In this document: in pieces, positions 9,200 to 23,000 of the stretch | Numbering within the stretch: position 1 is the stretch's first letter | How the letters are laid out: each line of letters opens with the position of its first letter | NCBI GenBank assembly: GCA_947034895.1 | Contig: OX344763.1 | Location: forward strand, 68,715,093 to 68,779,092 | Source: Rhytidiadelphus loreus | Lineage: Eukaryota; Streptophyta; Bryopsida; Hypnales; Hylocomiaceae | Direction of reading: 5' to 3' | Length of the DNA stretch: 64,000 nt | Translations under genes and position numbers: made by a program | Notes under the pieces: model-generated | What the model was told of the DNA's origin: nothing | What the model saw: only the letters and a program-made list of their open reading frames with translations | Databases searched by the model: none

Positions 9200-9901
9200 A
9201 TGGGAAACATGTGGTGCAAGTTGCAAATATTCATAAACTCAGGAATTCAAAGAAATACGCCATTGCTCAACACATTGAATGAACTTGAACGTGGAATGGA
9301 AATATGGAATTTGAACCATGCCTACTACTTTAATATGCCAGAATATATAAGTCATTGAATTCCTATCAAGAAGAATGGGAAACATGTGGTGCAAGTTGCA
9401 AATATTCATAAACTCAGGAATTCAAAGAAATACTCAATTGCTCATCACATTGAATGAACTTGTACATGGAATCGAACCATGGATTTTGAACCATGCCTAC
9501 TACTTTAATATGCAAAATTATATAAAGTCATTAAATCCCGATCATGAAGATTGGGAAACATGTGGTGCAAGTTGCAAATAATCATAAACTCAAGAATTCA
9601 AAGAAATACGCAATTGCTGATCACATTGAATGAATTTGTACGTGGAATGGATTATGGAATTTCAACTACACCTAGTATTTTCATTCGCAAAAGTATATAA
9701 AGTCATTAAATCCCTATCAAGAAGAATGGGAAACATGTGGTGCAAGTTGCAAATATTCATAAACTCAAGAATTCAAAGAAATACGCAATTGCTCATCACA
9801 TTGAATGAACTTGTACGTGGAATGGAAATATGGAATTTGAACCATGCCTACTACTTTAATATGCAAATATATATATGGTTATTAAATACCTATCAAGAAG
9901 A

Positions 9902-12900
9902 ATGGGAAACATGTGGTGCGAGTTGCAAATATTCATAAACTCAACAATTCAAAGAAATACGCAATTGCTGAACACAATGAATGAACTTGTACGTGGAATG
10001 GAAGTATTTAATTTGAACCATGCTTACTACTTTAATATGCAAAAATATAGAAAGTCATTAAATCCCTATCAAGAAGAATGGGAAACATGTGGTGCAAGTT
10101 GCAAATATTCATAAACCCAAGAATTCAAAGAAATACGCAATTGCTCATCACATTGAATGAACTTGTACGTGGAATGGAAATATGGAATTTAAACAATGCC
10201 TACTACTTTAGTATGCAAAAATATAGAAAGTCATTAAATCCCTATCAAGAAGAATGTGAAACATGTGGTGCAAGTTGCAAATATTCATAAACTCAAGAAT
10301 TCAAAGAAATACGCAATTGCTCATCACATTGAATGATCTTGTACGTGGAGTGGAAATATGGAATTTGAACCATGCCTACTACTTTAAAATGCAAAAATAT
10401 ATATGGTTATTAAATACCTATCAAGAAGAATGGGAAACATGTGGTGCAAGTTGCAAATATTCATAAACTCAAGAATTCAAAGAAATACGCAATTGCTCAT
10501 CACATTGAATGAACTTGTACGTGGAATGGAAATATGGAATTTGAACCATGCCTACTACTTTAATATGCAAAAATATATATGGTTATTAAATACCTATCAA
10601 GAAGAATGGGAAACATGTGGTGCAAGTTGCAAATATTCATAAACTCAAAAATTCAAAGAAATACGCAATTGCTCATCACATTGAATGAACTTGTACGTGG
10701 AATGGAAATATGGAATTTAAACAATGCCTACTACTTTAGTATGCAAAAATATAGAAAGTCATTAAATCCCTATCAAGAAGAATGGGAAACATCTGGTGCA
10801 AGTTCCAAATAATCATAAACTCAAGAATTCAAAGAAGTTCGCAATTGCTCATCACATTGAATGAACTTGTACGTGGAATGGAAATATGGAATTTAAACAA
10901 TGCCTACTACTTTAATATGCAAAAATATATAAAGTCATTAAATCCCTATCAAGAAGAATTTGAAACATCTGGTGCAAGTTGCAAATGTTCATAAATTCAA
11001 GAATTCAAAGAAATACGCAATTGCTCAGGACATGGAATGAATTTGTACATGGAATCGAACCATGGATTTTGAACCATGCCTACTACTTTAATATGCAAAA
11101 TTATATAAAGTCATTAAATGCCGATCATGAAGAATGGGAAACATGTGGTGCAAGTTGCAAATATTCATAAACTCAAGAATTCAAAGAAATACGCAATTGC
11201 TCATCACATTGAATGAACTTGTACGTGGAATGGATTATAGAATTTCAACTACACCTAGTACTTTCATTCGCAAAAGTATATAAAGTCATTGAATTCCTAT
11301 CAAGAAGTATGGGAACCATTTGGTGCAAGTTGCAAATATTAATAAACTCAGGAATTCAAAGAAATACGCAATTGCTCATCACATTGAATGAACTTGAACG
11401 TGGAATGGAAATATGGAATTTGAACCATGCCTACTACTTTAATATGCAAAAATACATAAAGTCATTAAATACCTATCAAGAAGAATGTGAAACATGTGGT
11501 GCAAGTTGCAAATATTCATAAACTCAAGAATTCAAAGAAATACGCAATTGCTCAACACATTGAATGAACTTGAACGTGGAATGGAGTCCTCGATTTTGAA
11601 CCATGCCTACTACTTTAATATGCCAGAATATATAAGTCATTGAATTCCTATCAAGAAGAATGGGAAACATGTGGTGCAAGTTGCAAATATTCATAAACTC
11701 AGGAATTCAAAGAAATACTCAATTGCTCATCACATTGAATGAACTTGTACGTGGAATGGAAATATGGAATTTAAACAATGCCTACTACTTTAGTATGCAA
11801 AAATATAGAAAGTCATTAAATCCCTATCAAGAAGAATGGGAAGCATCTGGTGCAAGTTGCAAATAATCATAAACTCATGAATTCAAAGAAATTCGCAATT
11901 GCTCATCACATTGAATGAACTTGTACGTGGAATGGAAATATGGAATTTAAACAATGCCTACTACTTTAGTATGCAAAAATATAGAAAGTCATTAAATCCC
12001 TATCAAGAAGAATTTGAATCATCTGGTGCAAGTTGCAAATGTTCATAAACTCAAGAATTCAAAGAAATACACAATTGCTCAAGACATTGAATGAACTTGT
12101 ACATGGAATCGAACCATGGATTTTGAACCATACCTACTACTTTAGTATGCAAAAATATATATGGTTATTAAATACCTATCAAGAAGAATGTGAAACATGT
12201 GGTGCAAGTTGCAAATATTCATAAACTCAAGAATTCAAAGAAATTCGCAATTGCTCATCACATTGAATGAACTTGTACGTGGAATGGAAATATGGAATTT
12301 AAACAATGCCTACTACTTTAGTATGCAAAAATATAGAATGTCATTAAATCCCTATCAAGAAGAATTTGAAACATCTGGTGCAAGTTGCAAATGTTCATAA
12401 ATTCAAGAATTCAAAGAAATACGCAATTGCTCAGGACAGTGAATGAACTTGTACATGGAATCGAACCATGGATTTTGAACCATGCCTACTACTTTAATAT
12501 GCAAAATTATATAAAGTCATTAAATCCCGATCATGAAGAATGGGAAACATGTGGTGCAAGTTGCAAATATTCATAAACTCAAGAATTCAAAGAAATACGC
12601 AATTGCTCATCACATTGAATGAACTTGTACGTGGAATGGATTATGGAATTTCAACTACACCTAGTACTTTCATTCGCAAAAGTATATAAAGTCATTGAAT
12701 TCCTATGAAGAAGAATGGGAAACATTTGGTGCAAGTTGCAAATATTAATAAACTCAGGAATTCAAAGAAATACGCAATTGCTCATCACATTGAATGAACT
12801 TGAACGTGGAATGGAAATATGGAATTTGAACCATGCCTACTACTTTAATATGCAAAAATACATAAAGTCATTAAACACCTATCAAGAAGAATGTGAAACA

Positions 12901-13592
12901 TGTGGTGCAAGTTGCAAATATTCATAAACTCAAGAATTCAAAGAAATACGCCATTGCTCAACACATTGAATGAACTTGAACGTGGAATGGAATCCTCGAT
13001 TTTGAACCATGCCTACTACTTTAATATGCCAGAATATATAAGTCATTGAATTCCTATCAAGAAGAATGGGAAACATGTGGTGCAAGTTGCAAATATTCAT
13101 AAACTCAGGAATTCAAAGAAATACTCAATTGCTCATCACATTGAATGAACTTGTACGTGGAATGGATTATGGAATTTCAACTACACCTAGTACTTTCATT
13201 CGCAAAAGTATATAAAGTCATTGAATTCCTATCAAGAAGAATGGGAAACATTTGGTGCAAGTTGCAAATATTAATAAACTCAGGAATTCAAAGAAATACG
13301 CAATTGCTCATCACATTGAATGAACTTGTACGTGGAATGGAAATATGGAATTTAAACAATGCCTACTACTTTAGTATGCAAAAATATAGAAAGTCATTAA
13401 ATCCCTATCAAGAAGAATGTGAAACATGTGGTGCAAGTTGCAAATATTCATAAACTCAAGAATTCAAAGAAATACGCAATTGCTCATCACATTGAATGAA
13501 CTTGTACGTGGAATGGAAATATGGAATTTAAACAATGCCTACTACTTTAGTATGCAAAAATATAGAAAGTCATTAAATCCCGATCAAGAAGA
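9902..13592 (+). repeat. Second copy of the 3865-bp block, with gain and loss of monomers
   Basis: Unit starts and classes: 9902 T, 10078 S, 10254 W, 10430 W, 10606 S, 10782 S-type, 10958 N, 11134 D, 11309 E, 11485 P, 11660 S, 11836 S, 12012 Nw, 12188 S, 12364 N, 12540 D, 12715 E, 12891 P, 13066 D, 13241 S, 13417 S. 10958-13065 is the 13-monomer HOR with one D missing. Unit 10606 ends in GTGCAAGTTCCAAAT, a variant also found after 13945, 23611 and 28534. Confidence 0.86.
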
Positions 13593-16500
13593 ATGTGAAA
13601 CATGTGGTGCAAGTTGCAAATATTCATAAACTCAAGAATTCAAAGAAATACGCAATTGCTCATCACATTGAATGAACTTGTACGTGGAGTGGAAATATGG
13701 AATTTGAACCATGCCTACTACTTTAAAATGCAAAAATATATATGGTTATTAAATACCTATCAAGAAGAATGGGAAACATGTGGTGCAAGTTGCAAATATT
13801 CATAAACTCAAGAATTCAAAGAAATACGCAATTGCTCATCACATTGAATGAACTTGTACGTGGAATGGAAATATGGAATTTGAACCATGCCTACTACTTT
13901 AATATGCAAAAATATATATGGTTATTAAATACCTATCAAGAAGAATGGGAAACATGTGGTGCAAGTTGCAAATATTCATAAACTCAAAAATTCAAAGAAA
14001 TACGCAATTGCTCATCACATTGAATGAACTTGTACGTGGAATGGAAATATGGAATTTAAACAATGCCTACTACTTTAGTATGCAAAAATATAGAAAGTCA
14101 TTAAATCCCTATCAAGAAGAATGGGAAACATCTGGTGCAAGTTCCAAATAATCATAAACTCAAGAATTCAAAGAAGTTCGCAATTGCTCATCACATTGAA
14201 TGAACTTGTACGTGGAATGGAAATATGGAATTTAAACAATGCCTACTACTTTAATATGCAAAAATATATAAAGTCATTAAATCCCTATCAAGAAGAATTT
14301 GAAACATCTGGTGCAAGTTGCAAATGTTCATAAATTCAAGAATTCAAAGAAATACGCAATTGCTCAGGACATGGAATGAATTTGTACATGGAATCGAACC
14401 ATGGATTTTGAACCATGCCTACTACTTTAATATGCAAAATTATATAAAGTCATTAAATGCCGATCATGAAGAATGGGAAACATGTGGTGCAAGTTGCAAA
14501 TATTCATAAACTCAAGAATTCAAAGAAATACGCAATTGCTCATCACATTGAATGAACTTGTACGTGGAATGGATTATAGAATTTCAACTACACCTAGTAC
14601 TTTCATTCGCAAAAGTATATAAAGACATTGAATTCCTATCAAGAAGAATGGGAAACATTTGGTGCAAGTTGCAAATATTAATAAACTCAGGAATTCAAAG
14701 AAATACTCAATTGCTCATCACATTGAATGAACTTGTACGTGGAATGGATTATAGAATTTCAACTACACCTAGTACTTTCATTCGCAAAAGTATATAAAGT
14801 CATTGAATTCCTATCAAGAAGTATGGGAAACATTTGGTGCAAGTTGCAAATATTAATAAACTCAAGAATTCAAAGAAATACGCAATTGCTCATCACATTG
14901 AATGAACTTGAACGTGGAATGGAAATATGGAATTTGAACCATGCCTACTACTTTAATATGCAAAAATACATAAAGTCATTAAATACCTATCAAGAAGAAT
15001 GTGAAACATGTGGTGCAAGTTGCAAATATTCATAAACTCAAGAATTCAAAGAAATACGCAATTGCTCAACACATTGAATGAACTTGAACGTGGAATGGAG
15101 TCCTCGATTTTGAACCATGCCTACTACTTTAATATGCCAGAATATATAAGTCATTGAATTCCTATCAAGAAGAATGGGAAACATGTGGTGCAAGTTGCAA
15201 ATATTCATAAACTCAGGAATTCAAAGAAATACTCAATTGCTCATCACATTGAATGAACTTGTACGTGGAATGGAAATATGGAATTTAAACAATGCCTACT
15301 ACTTTAGTATGCAAAAATATAGAAAGTCATTAAATCCCTATCAAGAAGAATTTGAAACATCTGGTGCAAGTTGCAAATGTTCATAAATTCAAGAATTCAA
15401 AGAAATACGCAATTGCTCAGGACAGTGAATGAACTTGTACATGGAATCGAACCATGGATTTTGAACCATGCCTACTACTTTAATATGCAAAATTATATAA
15501 AGTCATTAAATCCCGATCATGAAGAATGGGAAACATGTGGTGCAAGTTGCAAATATTCATAAACTCAAGAATTCAAAGAAATACGCAATTGCTCATCACA
15601 TTGAATGAACTTGTACGTGGAATGGATTATGGAATTTCAACTACACCTAGTACTTTCATTCGCAAAAGTATATAAAGTCATTGAATTCCTATCAAGAAGA
15701 ATGGGAAACATTTGGTGCAAGTTGCAAATATTAATAAACTCAGGAATTCAAAGAAATACGCAATTGCTCATCACATTGAATGAACTTGAACGTGGAATGG
15801 AAATATGGAATTTGAACCATGCCTACTACTTTAATATGCAAAAATACATAAAGTCATTAAACACCTATCAAGAAGAATGTGAAACATGTGGTGCAAGTTG
15901 CAAATATTCATAAACTCAAGAATTCAAAGAAATACGCCATTGCTCAACACATTGAATGAACTTGAACGTGGAATGGAATCCTCGATTTTGAACCATGCCT
16001 ACTACTTTAATATGCCAGAATATATAAGTCATTGAATTCCTATCAAGAAGAATGGGAAACATGTGGTGCAAGTTGCAAATATTCATAAACTCAGGAATTC
16101 AAAGAAATACTCAATTGCTCATCACATTGAATGAACTTGTACGTGGAATGGATTATGGAATTTCAACTACACCTAGTACTTTCATTCGCAAAAGTATATA
16201 AAGTCATTGAATTCCTATCAAGAAGAATGGGAAACATTTGGTGCAAGTTGCAAATATTAATAAACTCAGGAATTCAAAGAAATACGCAATTGCTCATCAC
16301 ATTGAATGAACTTGTACGTGGAATGGAAATATGGAATTTGAACCATGCCTACTACTTTAATATGCAAAAATATATATGGTTATTAAATACCTATCAAGAA
16401 GAATGGGAAACATGTGGTGCAAGTTGCAAATATTCATAAACTCAAGAATTCAAAGAAATACGCAATTGCTCATCACATTGAATGAACTTGTACGTGGAAT

Positions 16501-16753
16501 GGATTATGGAATTTCAACTACACCTAGTACTTTCATTCGCAAAAGTATATAAAGTCATTGAATTCCTATCAAGAAGAATGGGAAACATTTGGTGCAAGTT
16601 GCAAATATTAATAAACTCAGGAATTCAAAGAAATACGCAATTGCTCATCACATTGAATGAACTTGTACGTGGAATGGAAATATGGAATTTGAACCATGCC
16701 TACTACTTTAATATGCAAAAATATATATGGTTATTAAATACCTATCAAGAAGA
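13593..16753 (+). repeat. Shortened HOR copy ending in a D-W dimer repeat
   Basis: Unit starts and classes: 13593 W, 13769 W, 13945 S, 14121 S-type, 14297 N, 14473 D, 14648 D, 14823 E, 14999 P, 15174 S, 15350 N, 15526 D, 15701 E, 15877 P, 16052 D, 16227 W, 16403 D, 16578 W. Compared with the complete 13-monomer unit, three monomers (S, Nw and S) are missing between 14999 and 15350. 16052-16753 is a D-W dimer (351 bp) present twice. Confidence 0.86.
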
Positions 16754-19700
16754 ATGGGAAACATGTGGTGCAAGTTGCAAATATTCATAAACTCAAGAAT
16801 TCAAAGAAATACGCAATTGCTGAACACAATGAATGAACTTGTACGTGGAATGGAAGTATGGAATTTGAACCATGCTTACTGCTTTAATATGCAAAAATAT
16901 ATAAAGTCATTAAATCCCTATCAAGAAGAATGGGAAGCATCTGGTGCAAGTTGCAAATAATCATAAACTCATGAATTCAAAGAAATTCGCAATTGCTCAT
17001 CACATTGAATGAACTTGTACGTGGAATGGAAATATGGAATTTAAACAATGCCTACTACTTTAGTATGCAAAAATATAGAAAGTCATTAAATCCCTATCAA
17101 GAAGAATTTGAATCATCTGGTGCAAGTTGCAAATGTTCATAAACTCAAGAATTCAAAGAAATACACAATTGCTCAAGATATTGAATGAACTTGTACATGG
17201 AATCGAACCATGGATTTTGAACCATACCTACTACTTTAATATGCAAAAATATATATGGTTATTAAATACCTATCAAGAAGAATGGGAAACATGTGGTGCA
17301 AGTTGCAAATATTCATAAACTCAAGAATTCAAAGAAATTCGCAATTGCTCATCACATTGAATGAACTTGTACGTGGAATGGAAATATGGAATTTAAACAA
17401 TGCCTACTACTTTAGTATGCAAAAATATAGAAAGTCATTAAATCCCTATCAAGAAGAATTTGAAACATCTGGTGCAAGTTGCAAATGTTCATAAATTCAA
17501 GAATTCAAAGAAATACGCAATTGCTCAGGACATGGAATGAATTTGTACATGGAATCGAACCATGGATTTTGAACCATGCCTACTACTTTAATATGCAAAA
17601 TTATATAAAGTCATTAAATGCCGATCATGAAGAATGGGAAACATGTGGTGCAAGTTGCAAATATTCATAAACTCAAGAATTCAAAGAAATACGCAATTGC
17701 TCATCACATTGAATGAACTTGTACGTGGAATGGATTATAGAATTTCAACTACACCTAGTACTTTCATTCGCAAAAGTATATAAAGACATTGAATTCCTAT
17801 CAAGAAGAATGGGAAACATTTGGTGCAAGTTGCAAATATTAATAAACTCAGGAATTCAAAGAAATACTCAATTGCTCATCACATTGAATGAACTTGTACG
17901 TGGAATGGATTATAGAATTTCAACTACACCTAGTACTTTCATTCGCAAAAGTATATAAAGTCATTGAATTCCTATCAAGAAGTATGGGAAACATTTGGTG
18001 CAAGTTGCAAATATTAATAAACTCAGGAATTCAAAGAAATACGCAATTGCTCATCACATTGAATGAACTTGAACGTGGAATGGAAATATGGAATTTGAAC
18101 CATGCCTACTACTTTAATATGCAAAAATACATAAAGTCATTAAATACCTATCAAGAAGAATGTGAAACATGTGGTGCAAGTTGCAAATATTCATAAACTC
18201 AAGAATTCAAAGAAATACGCAATTGCTCAACACATTGAATGAACTTGAACGTGGAATGGAGTCCTCGATTTTGAACCATGCCTACTACTTTAATATGCCA
18301 GAATATATAAGTCATTGAATTCCTATCAAGATGAATGGGAAACATGTGGTGCAAGTTGCAAATATTCATAAACTCAGGAATTCAAAGAAATACTCAATTG
18401 CTCATCACATTGAATGAACTTGTACGTGGAATGGAAATATGGAATTTAAACAATGCCTACTACTTTAGTATGCAAAAATATAGAAAGTCATTAAATCCCT
18501 ATCAAGAAGAATGGGAAGCATCTGGTGCAAGTTGCAAATAATCATAAACTCATGAATTCAAAGAAATTCGCAATTGCTCATCACATTGAATGAACTTGTA
18601 CGTGGAATGGAAATATGGAATTTAAACAATGCCTACTACTTTAGTATGCAAAAATATAGAAAGTCATTAAATCCCTATCAAGAAGAATTTGAATCATCTG
18701 GTGCAAGTTGCAAATGTTCATAAACTCAAGAATTCAAAGAAATACACAATTGCTCAAGACATTGAATGAACTTGTACATGGAATCGAACCATGGATTTTG
18801 AACCATACCTACTACTTTAATATGCAAAAATATATATGGTTATTAAATACCTATCAAGAAGAATGGGAAACATGTGGTGCAAGTTGCAAATATTCATAAA
18901 CTCAAGAATTCAAAGAAATACTCAATTGCTCATCACATTGAATGAACTTGTACGTGGAATGGAAATATGGAATTTAAACAATGCCTACTACTTTAGTATG
19001 CAAAAATATAGAAAGTCATTAAATCCCTATCAAGAAGAATTTGAAACATCTGGTGCAAGTTGCAAATGTTCATAAATTCAAGAATTCAAAGAAATACGCA
19101 ATTGCTCAGGACAGTGAATGAACTTGTACATGGAATCGAACCATGGATTTTGAACCATGCCTACTACTTTAATATGCAAAATTATATAAAGTCATTAAAT
19201 CCCGATCATGAAGAATGGGAAACATGTGGTGCAAGTTGCAAATATTCATAAACTCAAGAATTCAAAGAAATACGCAATTGCTCATCACATTGAATGAACT
19301 TGTACGTGGAATGGATTATGGAATTTCAACTACACCTAGTACTTTCATTCGCAAAAGTATATAAAGTCATTGAATTCCTATCAAGAAGAATGGGAAACAT
19401 TTGGTGCAAGTTGCAAATATTAATAAACTCAGGAATTCAAAGAAATACGCAATTGCTCATCACATTGAATGAACTTGAACGTGGAATGGAAATATGGAAT
19501 TTGAACCATGCCTACTACTTTAATATGCAAAAATACATAAAGTCATTAAACACCTATCAAGAAGAATGTGAAACATGTGGTGCAAGTTGCAAATATTCAT
19601 AAACTCAAGAATTCAAAGAAATACGCCATTGCTCAACACATTGAATGAACTTGAACGTGGAATGGAATCCTCGATTTTGAACCATGCCTACTACTTTAAT

Positions 19701-20092
19701 ATGCCAGAATATATAAGTCATTGAATTCCTATCAAGAAGAATGGGAAACATGTGGTGCAAGTTGCAAATATTCATAAACTCAGGAATTCAAAGAAATACT
19801 CAATTGCTCATCACATTGAATGAACTTGTACGTTGAATGGAAATATGGAATTTAAACAATGCCTACTACTTTAGTATGCAAAAATATAGAAAGTCATTAA
19901 ATCCCTATCAAGAAGAATGGGAAACATGTGGTGCAAGTTGCAAATATTCATAAACTCAAGAATTCAAAGAAATACGCAATTGCTCATCACATTGAATGAA
20001 CTTGTACGTGGAATGGAAATATGGAATTTGAACCATGCCTACTACTTTAATATGCAAAAATATATATGGTTATTAAATACCTATCAAGAAGA
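16754..20092 (+). repeat. Block with complete 13-monomer HOR copy 2
   Basis: Unit starts and classes: 16754 T, 16930 S, 17106 Nw, 17282 S, 17458 N, 17634 D, 17809 D, 17984 E, 18160 P, 18335 S, 18511 S, 18687 Nw, 18863 S, 19039 N, 19215 D, 19390 E, 19566 P, 19741 S, 19917 W. The HOR unit runs 17458-19740, 2283 bp, the same length as the copies at 6917 and 28886. T(TTACTGC)-S-Nw-S at 16754 reappears at 20093 (offset 3339). Confidence 0.87.
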
Positions 20093-23000
20093 ATGGGAAA
20101 CATGTGGTGCAAGTTGCAAATATTCATAAACTCAAGAATTCAAAGAAATACGCAATTGCTGAACACAATGAATGAACTTGTACGTGGAATGGAAGTATGG
20201 AATTTGAACCATGCTTACTGCTTTAATATGCAAAAATATATAAAGTCATTAAATCCCTATCAAGAAGAATGGGAAGCATCTGGTGCAAGTTGCAAATAAT
20301 CATAAACTCATGAATTCAAAGAAATTCGCAATTGCTCATCACATTGAATGAACTTGTACGTGGAATGGAAATATGGAATTTAAACAATGCCTACTACTTT
20401 AGTATGCAAAAATATAGAAAGTCATTAAATCCCTATCAAGAAGAATTTGAATCATCTGGTGCAAGTTGCAAATGTTCATAAACTCAAGAATTCAAAGAAA
20501 TACACAATTGCTCAAGACATTGAATGAACTTGTACATGGAATCGAACCATGGATTTTGAACCATACCTACTACTTTAATATGCAAAAATATATATGGTTA
20601 TTAAATACCTATCAAGAAGAATGGGAAACATGTGGTGCAAGTTGCAAATATTCATAAACTCAAGAATTCAAAGAAATTCGCAATTGCTCATCACATTGAA
20701 TGAACTTGTACGTGGAATGGAAATATGGAATTTAAACAATGCCTACTACTTTAGTATGCAAAAATATAGAAAGTCATTAAATCCCTATCAAGAAGAATTT
20801 GAAACATCTGGTGCAAGTTGCAAATGTTCATAAATTCGAGAATTCAAAGAAATACGCAATTGCTCAGGACAGTGAATGAACTTGTACATGGAATCGAACC
20901 ATGGATTTTGAACCATGCCTACTACTTTAATATGCAAAATTATATAAAGTCATTAAATCCCGATCATGAAGAATGGGAAACATGTGGTGCAAGTTGCAAA
21001 TATTAATAAACTCAGGAATTCAAAGAAATACGCAATTGCTCATCACATTGAATGAACTTGAACGTGGAATGGAAATATGGAATTTGAACCATGCCTACTA
21101 CTTTAATATGCAAAAATACATAAAGTCATTAAACACCTATCAAGAAGAATGGGAAACATGTGGTGCAAGTTGCAAATATTCATAAACTCAAGAATTCAAA
21201 GAAATACGCCATTGCTCAACACATTGAATGAACTTGAACGTGGAATGGAATCCTCGATTTTGAACCATGCCTACTACTTTAATATGCCAGAATATATAAG
21301 TCATTGAATTCCTATCAAGAAGAATGGGAAACATGTGGTGCAAGTTGCAAATATTCATAAACTCAGGAATTCAAAGAAATACTCAATTGCTCATCACATT
21401 GAATGAACTTGTACGTGGAATGGAAATATGGAATTTAAACAATGCCTACTACTTTAGTATGCAAAAATATAGAAAGTCATTAAATCCCTATCAAGAAGAA
21501 TGGGAAACATGTGGTGCAAGTTGCAAATATTCATAAACTCAAGAATTCAAAGAAATACGCAATTGCTCATCACATTGAATGAACTTGTACGTGGAATGGA
21601 AATATGGAATTTGAACCATGCCTACTACTTTAATATGCAAAAATATATATGGTTATTAAATACCTATCAAGAAGAATGGGAAACATGTGGTGCAAGTTGC
21701 AAATATTCATAAACTCAAGAATTCAAAGAAATACGCAATTGCTGAACACAATGAATGAACTTGTACGTGGAATGGAAATATGGAATTTGAACCATGCTTA
21801 CTACTTTAATATGCAAAAATATATAAAGTCATTAAATCCCTATCAAGAAGAATGGGAAACATCTGGTGCAAGTTGCAAATAATCATAAACTCAAGAATTC
21901 AAAGAAATTCGCAATTGCTCATCACATTGAATGAACTTGTACGTGGAATGGAAATATGGAATTTAAACAATGCCTACTACTTTAGTATGCAAAAATATAG
22001 AAAGTCATTAAATCCCTATCAAGAAGAATTTGAAACATCTGGTGCAAGTTGGAAATGTTCATAAACTCAAGAATTCAAAGAAATACGCAATTGCTCATCA
22101 CATTGAATGAACTTGTACGTGGAATGGAAATATGGAATTTGAACCATGCCTACTACTTTAATATGCAAAAATATATATGGTCATTAAATCCCTATCAAGA
22201 AGAATGGGAAACATGTGGTGCAAGTTGCAAATATTCATAAACTCAAGAATTCAAAGAAATACGCAATTGCTCATCACATTGAATGAACTTGTACGTGGAA
22301 TGGAAATATGGAATTTGAACCATGCCTACTACTTTAATATGCAAAAATATATATGGTTATTAAATACCTATCAAGAAGAATGGGAAACATGTGGTGCAAG
22401 TTGCAAATATTCATAAACTCAAGAATTCAAAGAAATACGCAATTGCTCATCACATTGAATGAACTTGTACGTGGAATGGAAATATGGAATTTGAACCATG
22501 CCTACTACTTTAATATGCAAAAATATATATGGTTATTAAATACCTATCAAGAAGAATGGGAAACATGTGGTGCAAGTTGCAAATATTCATAAACTCAAGA
22601 ATTCAAAGAAATACGCAATTGCTGATCACATTGAATGAATTTGTACGTGGAATGGATTATGGAATTTCAACTACACCTAGTATTTTCATTCGCAAAAGTA
22701 TATAAAGTCATTAAATCCCTATCAAGAAGAATGGGAAACATGTGGTGCAAGTTGCAAATATTCATAAACTCAAGAATTCAAAGAAATACGCAATTGCTCA
22801 TCACATTGAATGAACTTGTACGTGGAATGGAAATATGGAATTTGAACCATGCCTACTACTTTAATATGCAAATATATATATGGTTATTAAATACCTATCA
22901 AGAAGAATGGGAAACATGTGGTGCGAGTTGCAAATATTCATAAACTCAACAATTCAAAGAAATACGCAATTGCTGAACACAATGAATGAACTTGTACGTG

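Larger units (their letters stand above)
6037..9901 (+). repeat. 22-monomer block, 3865 bp, first copy
   Basis: Unit starts and classes: 6037 T, 6213 S, 6389 W, 6565 W, 6741 S-type with T-like tail, 6917 N, 7093 D, 7268 D, 7443 E, 7619 P, 7794 S, 7970 S, 8146 Nw, 8322 S, 8498 N, 8674 D, 8849 E, 9025 P, 9200 P-tailed mosaic, 9375 N, 9551 D, 9726 W. The block starting at 9902 repeats much of it at offsets of 3865, 4041 and 3866 bp. The shifts reflect one added S unit (10606) and one lost D unit in the second copy. Confidence 0.86.
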
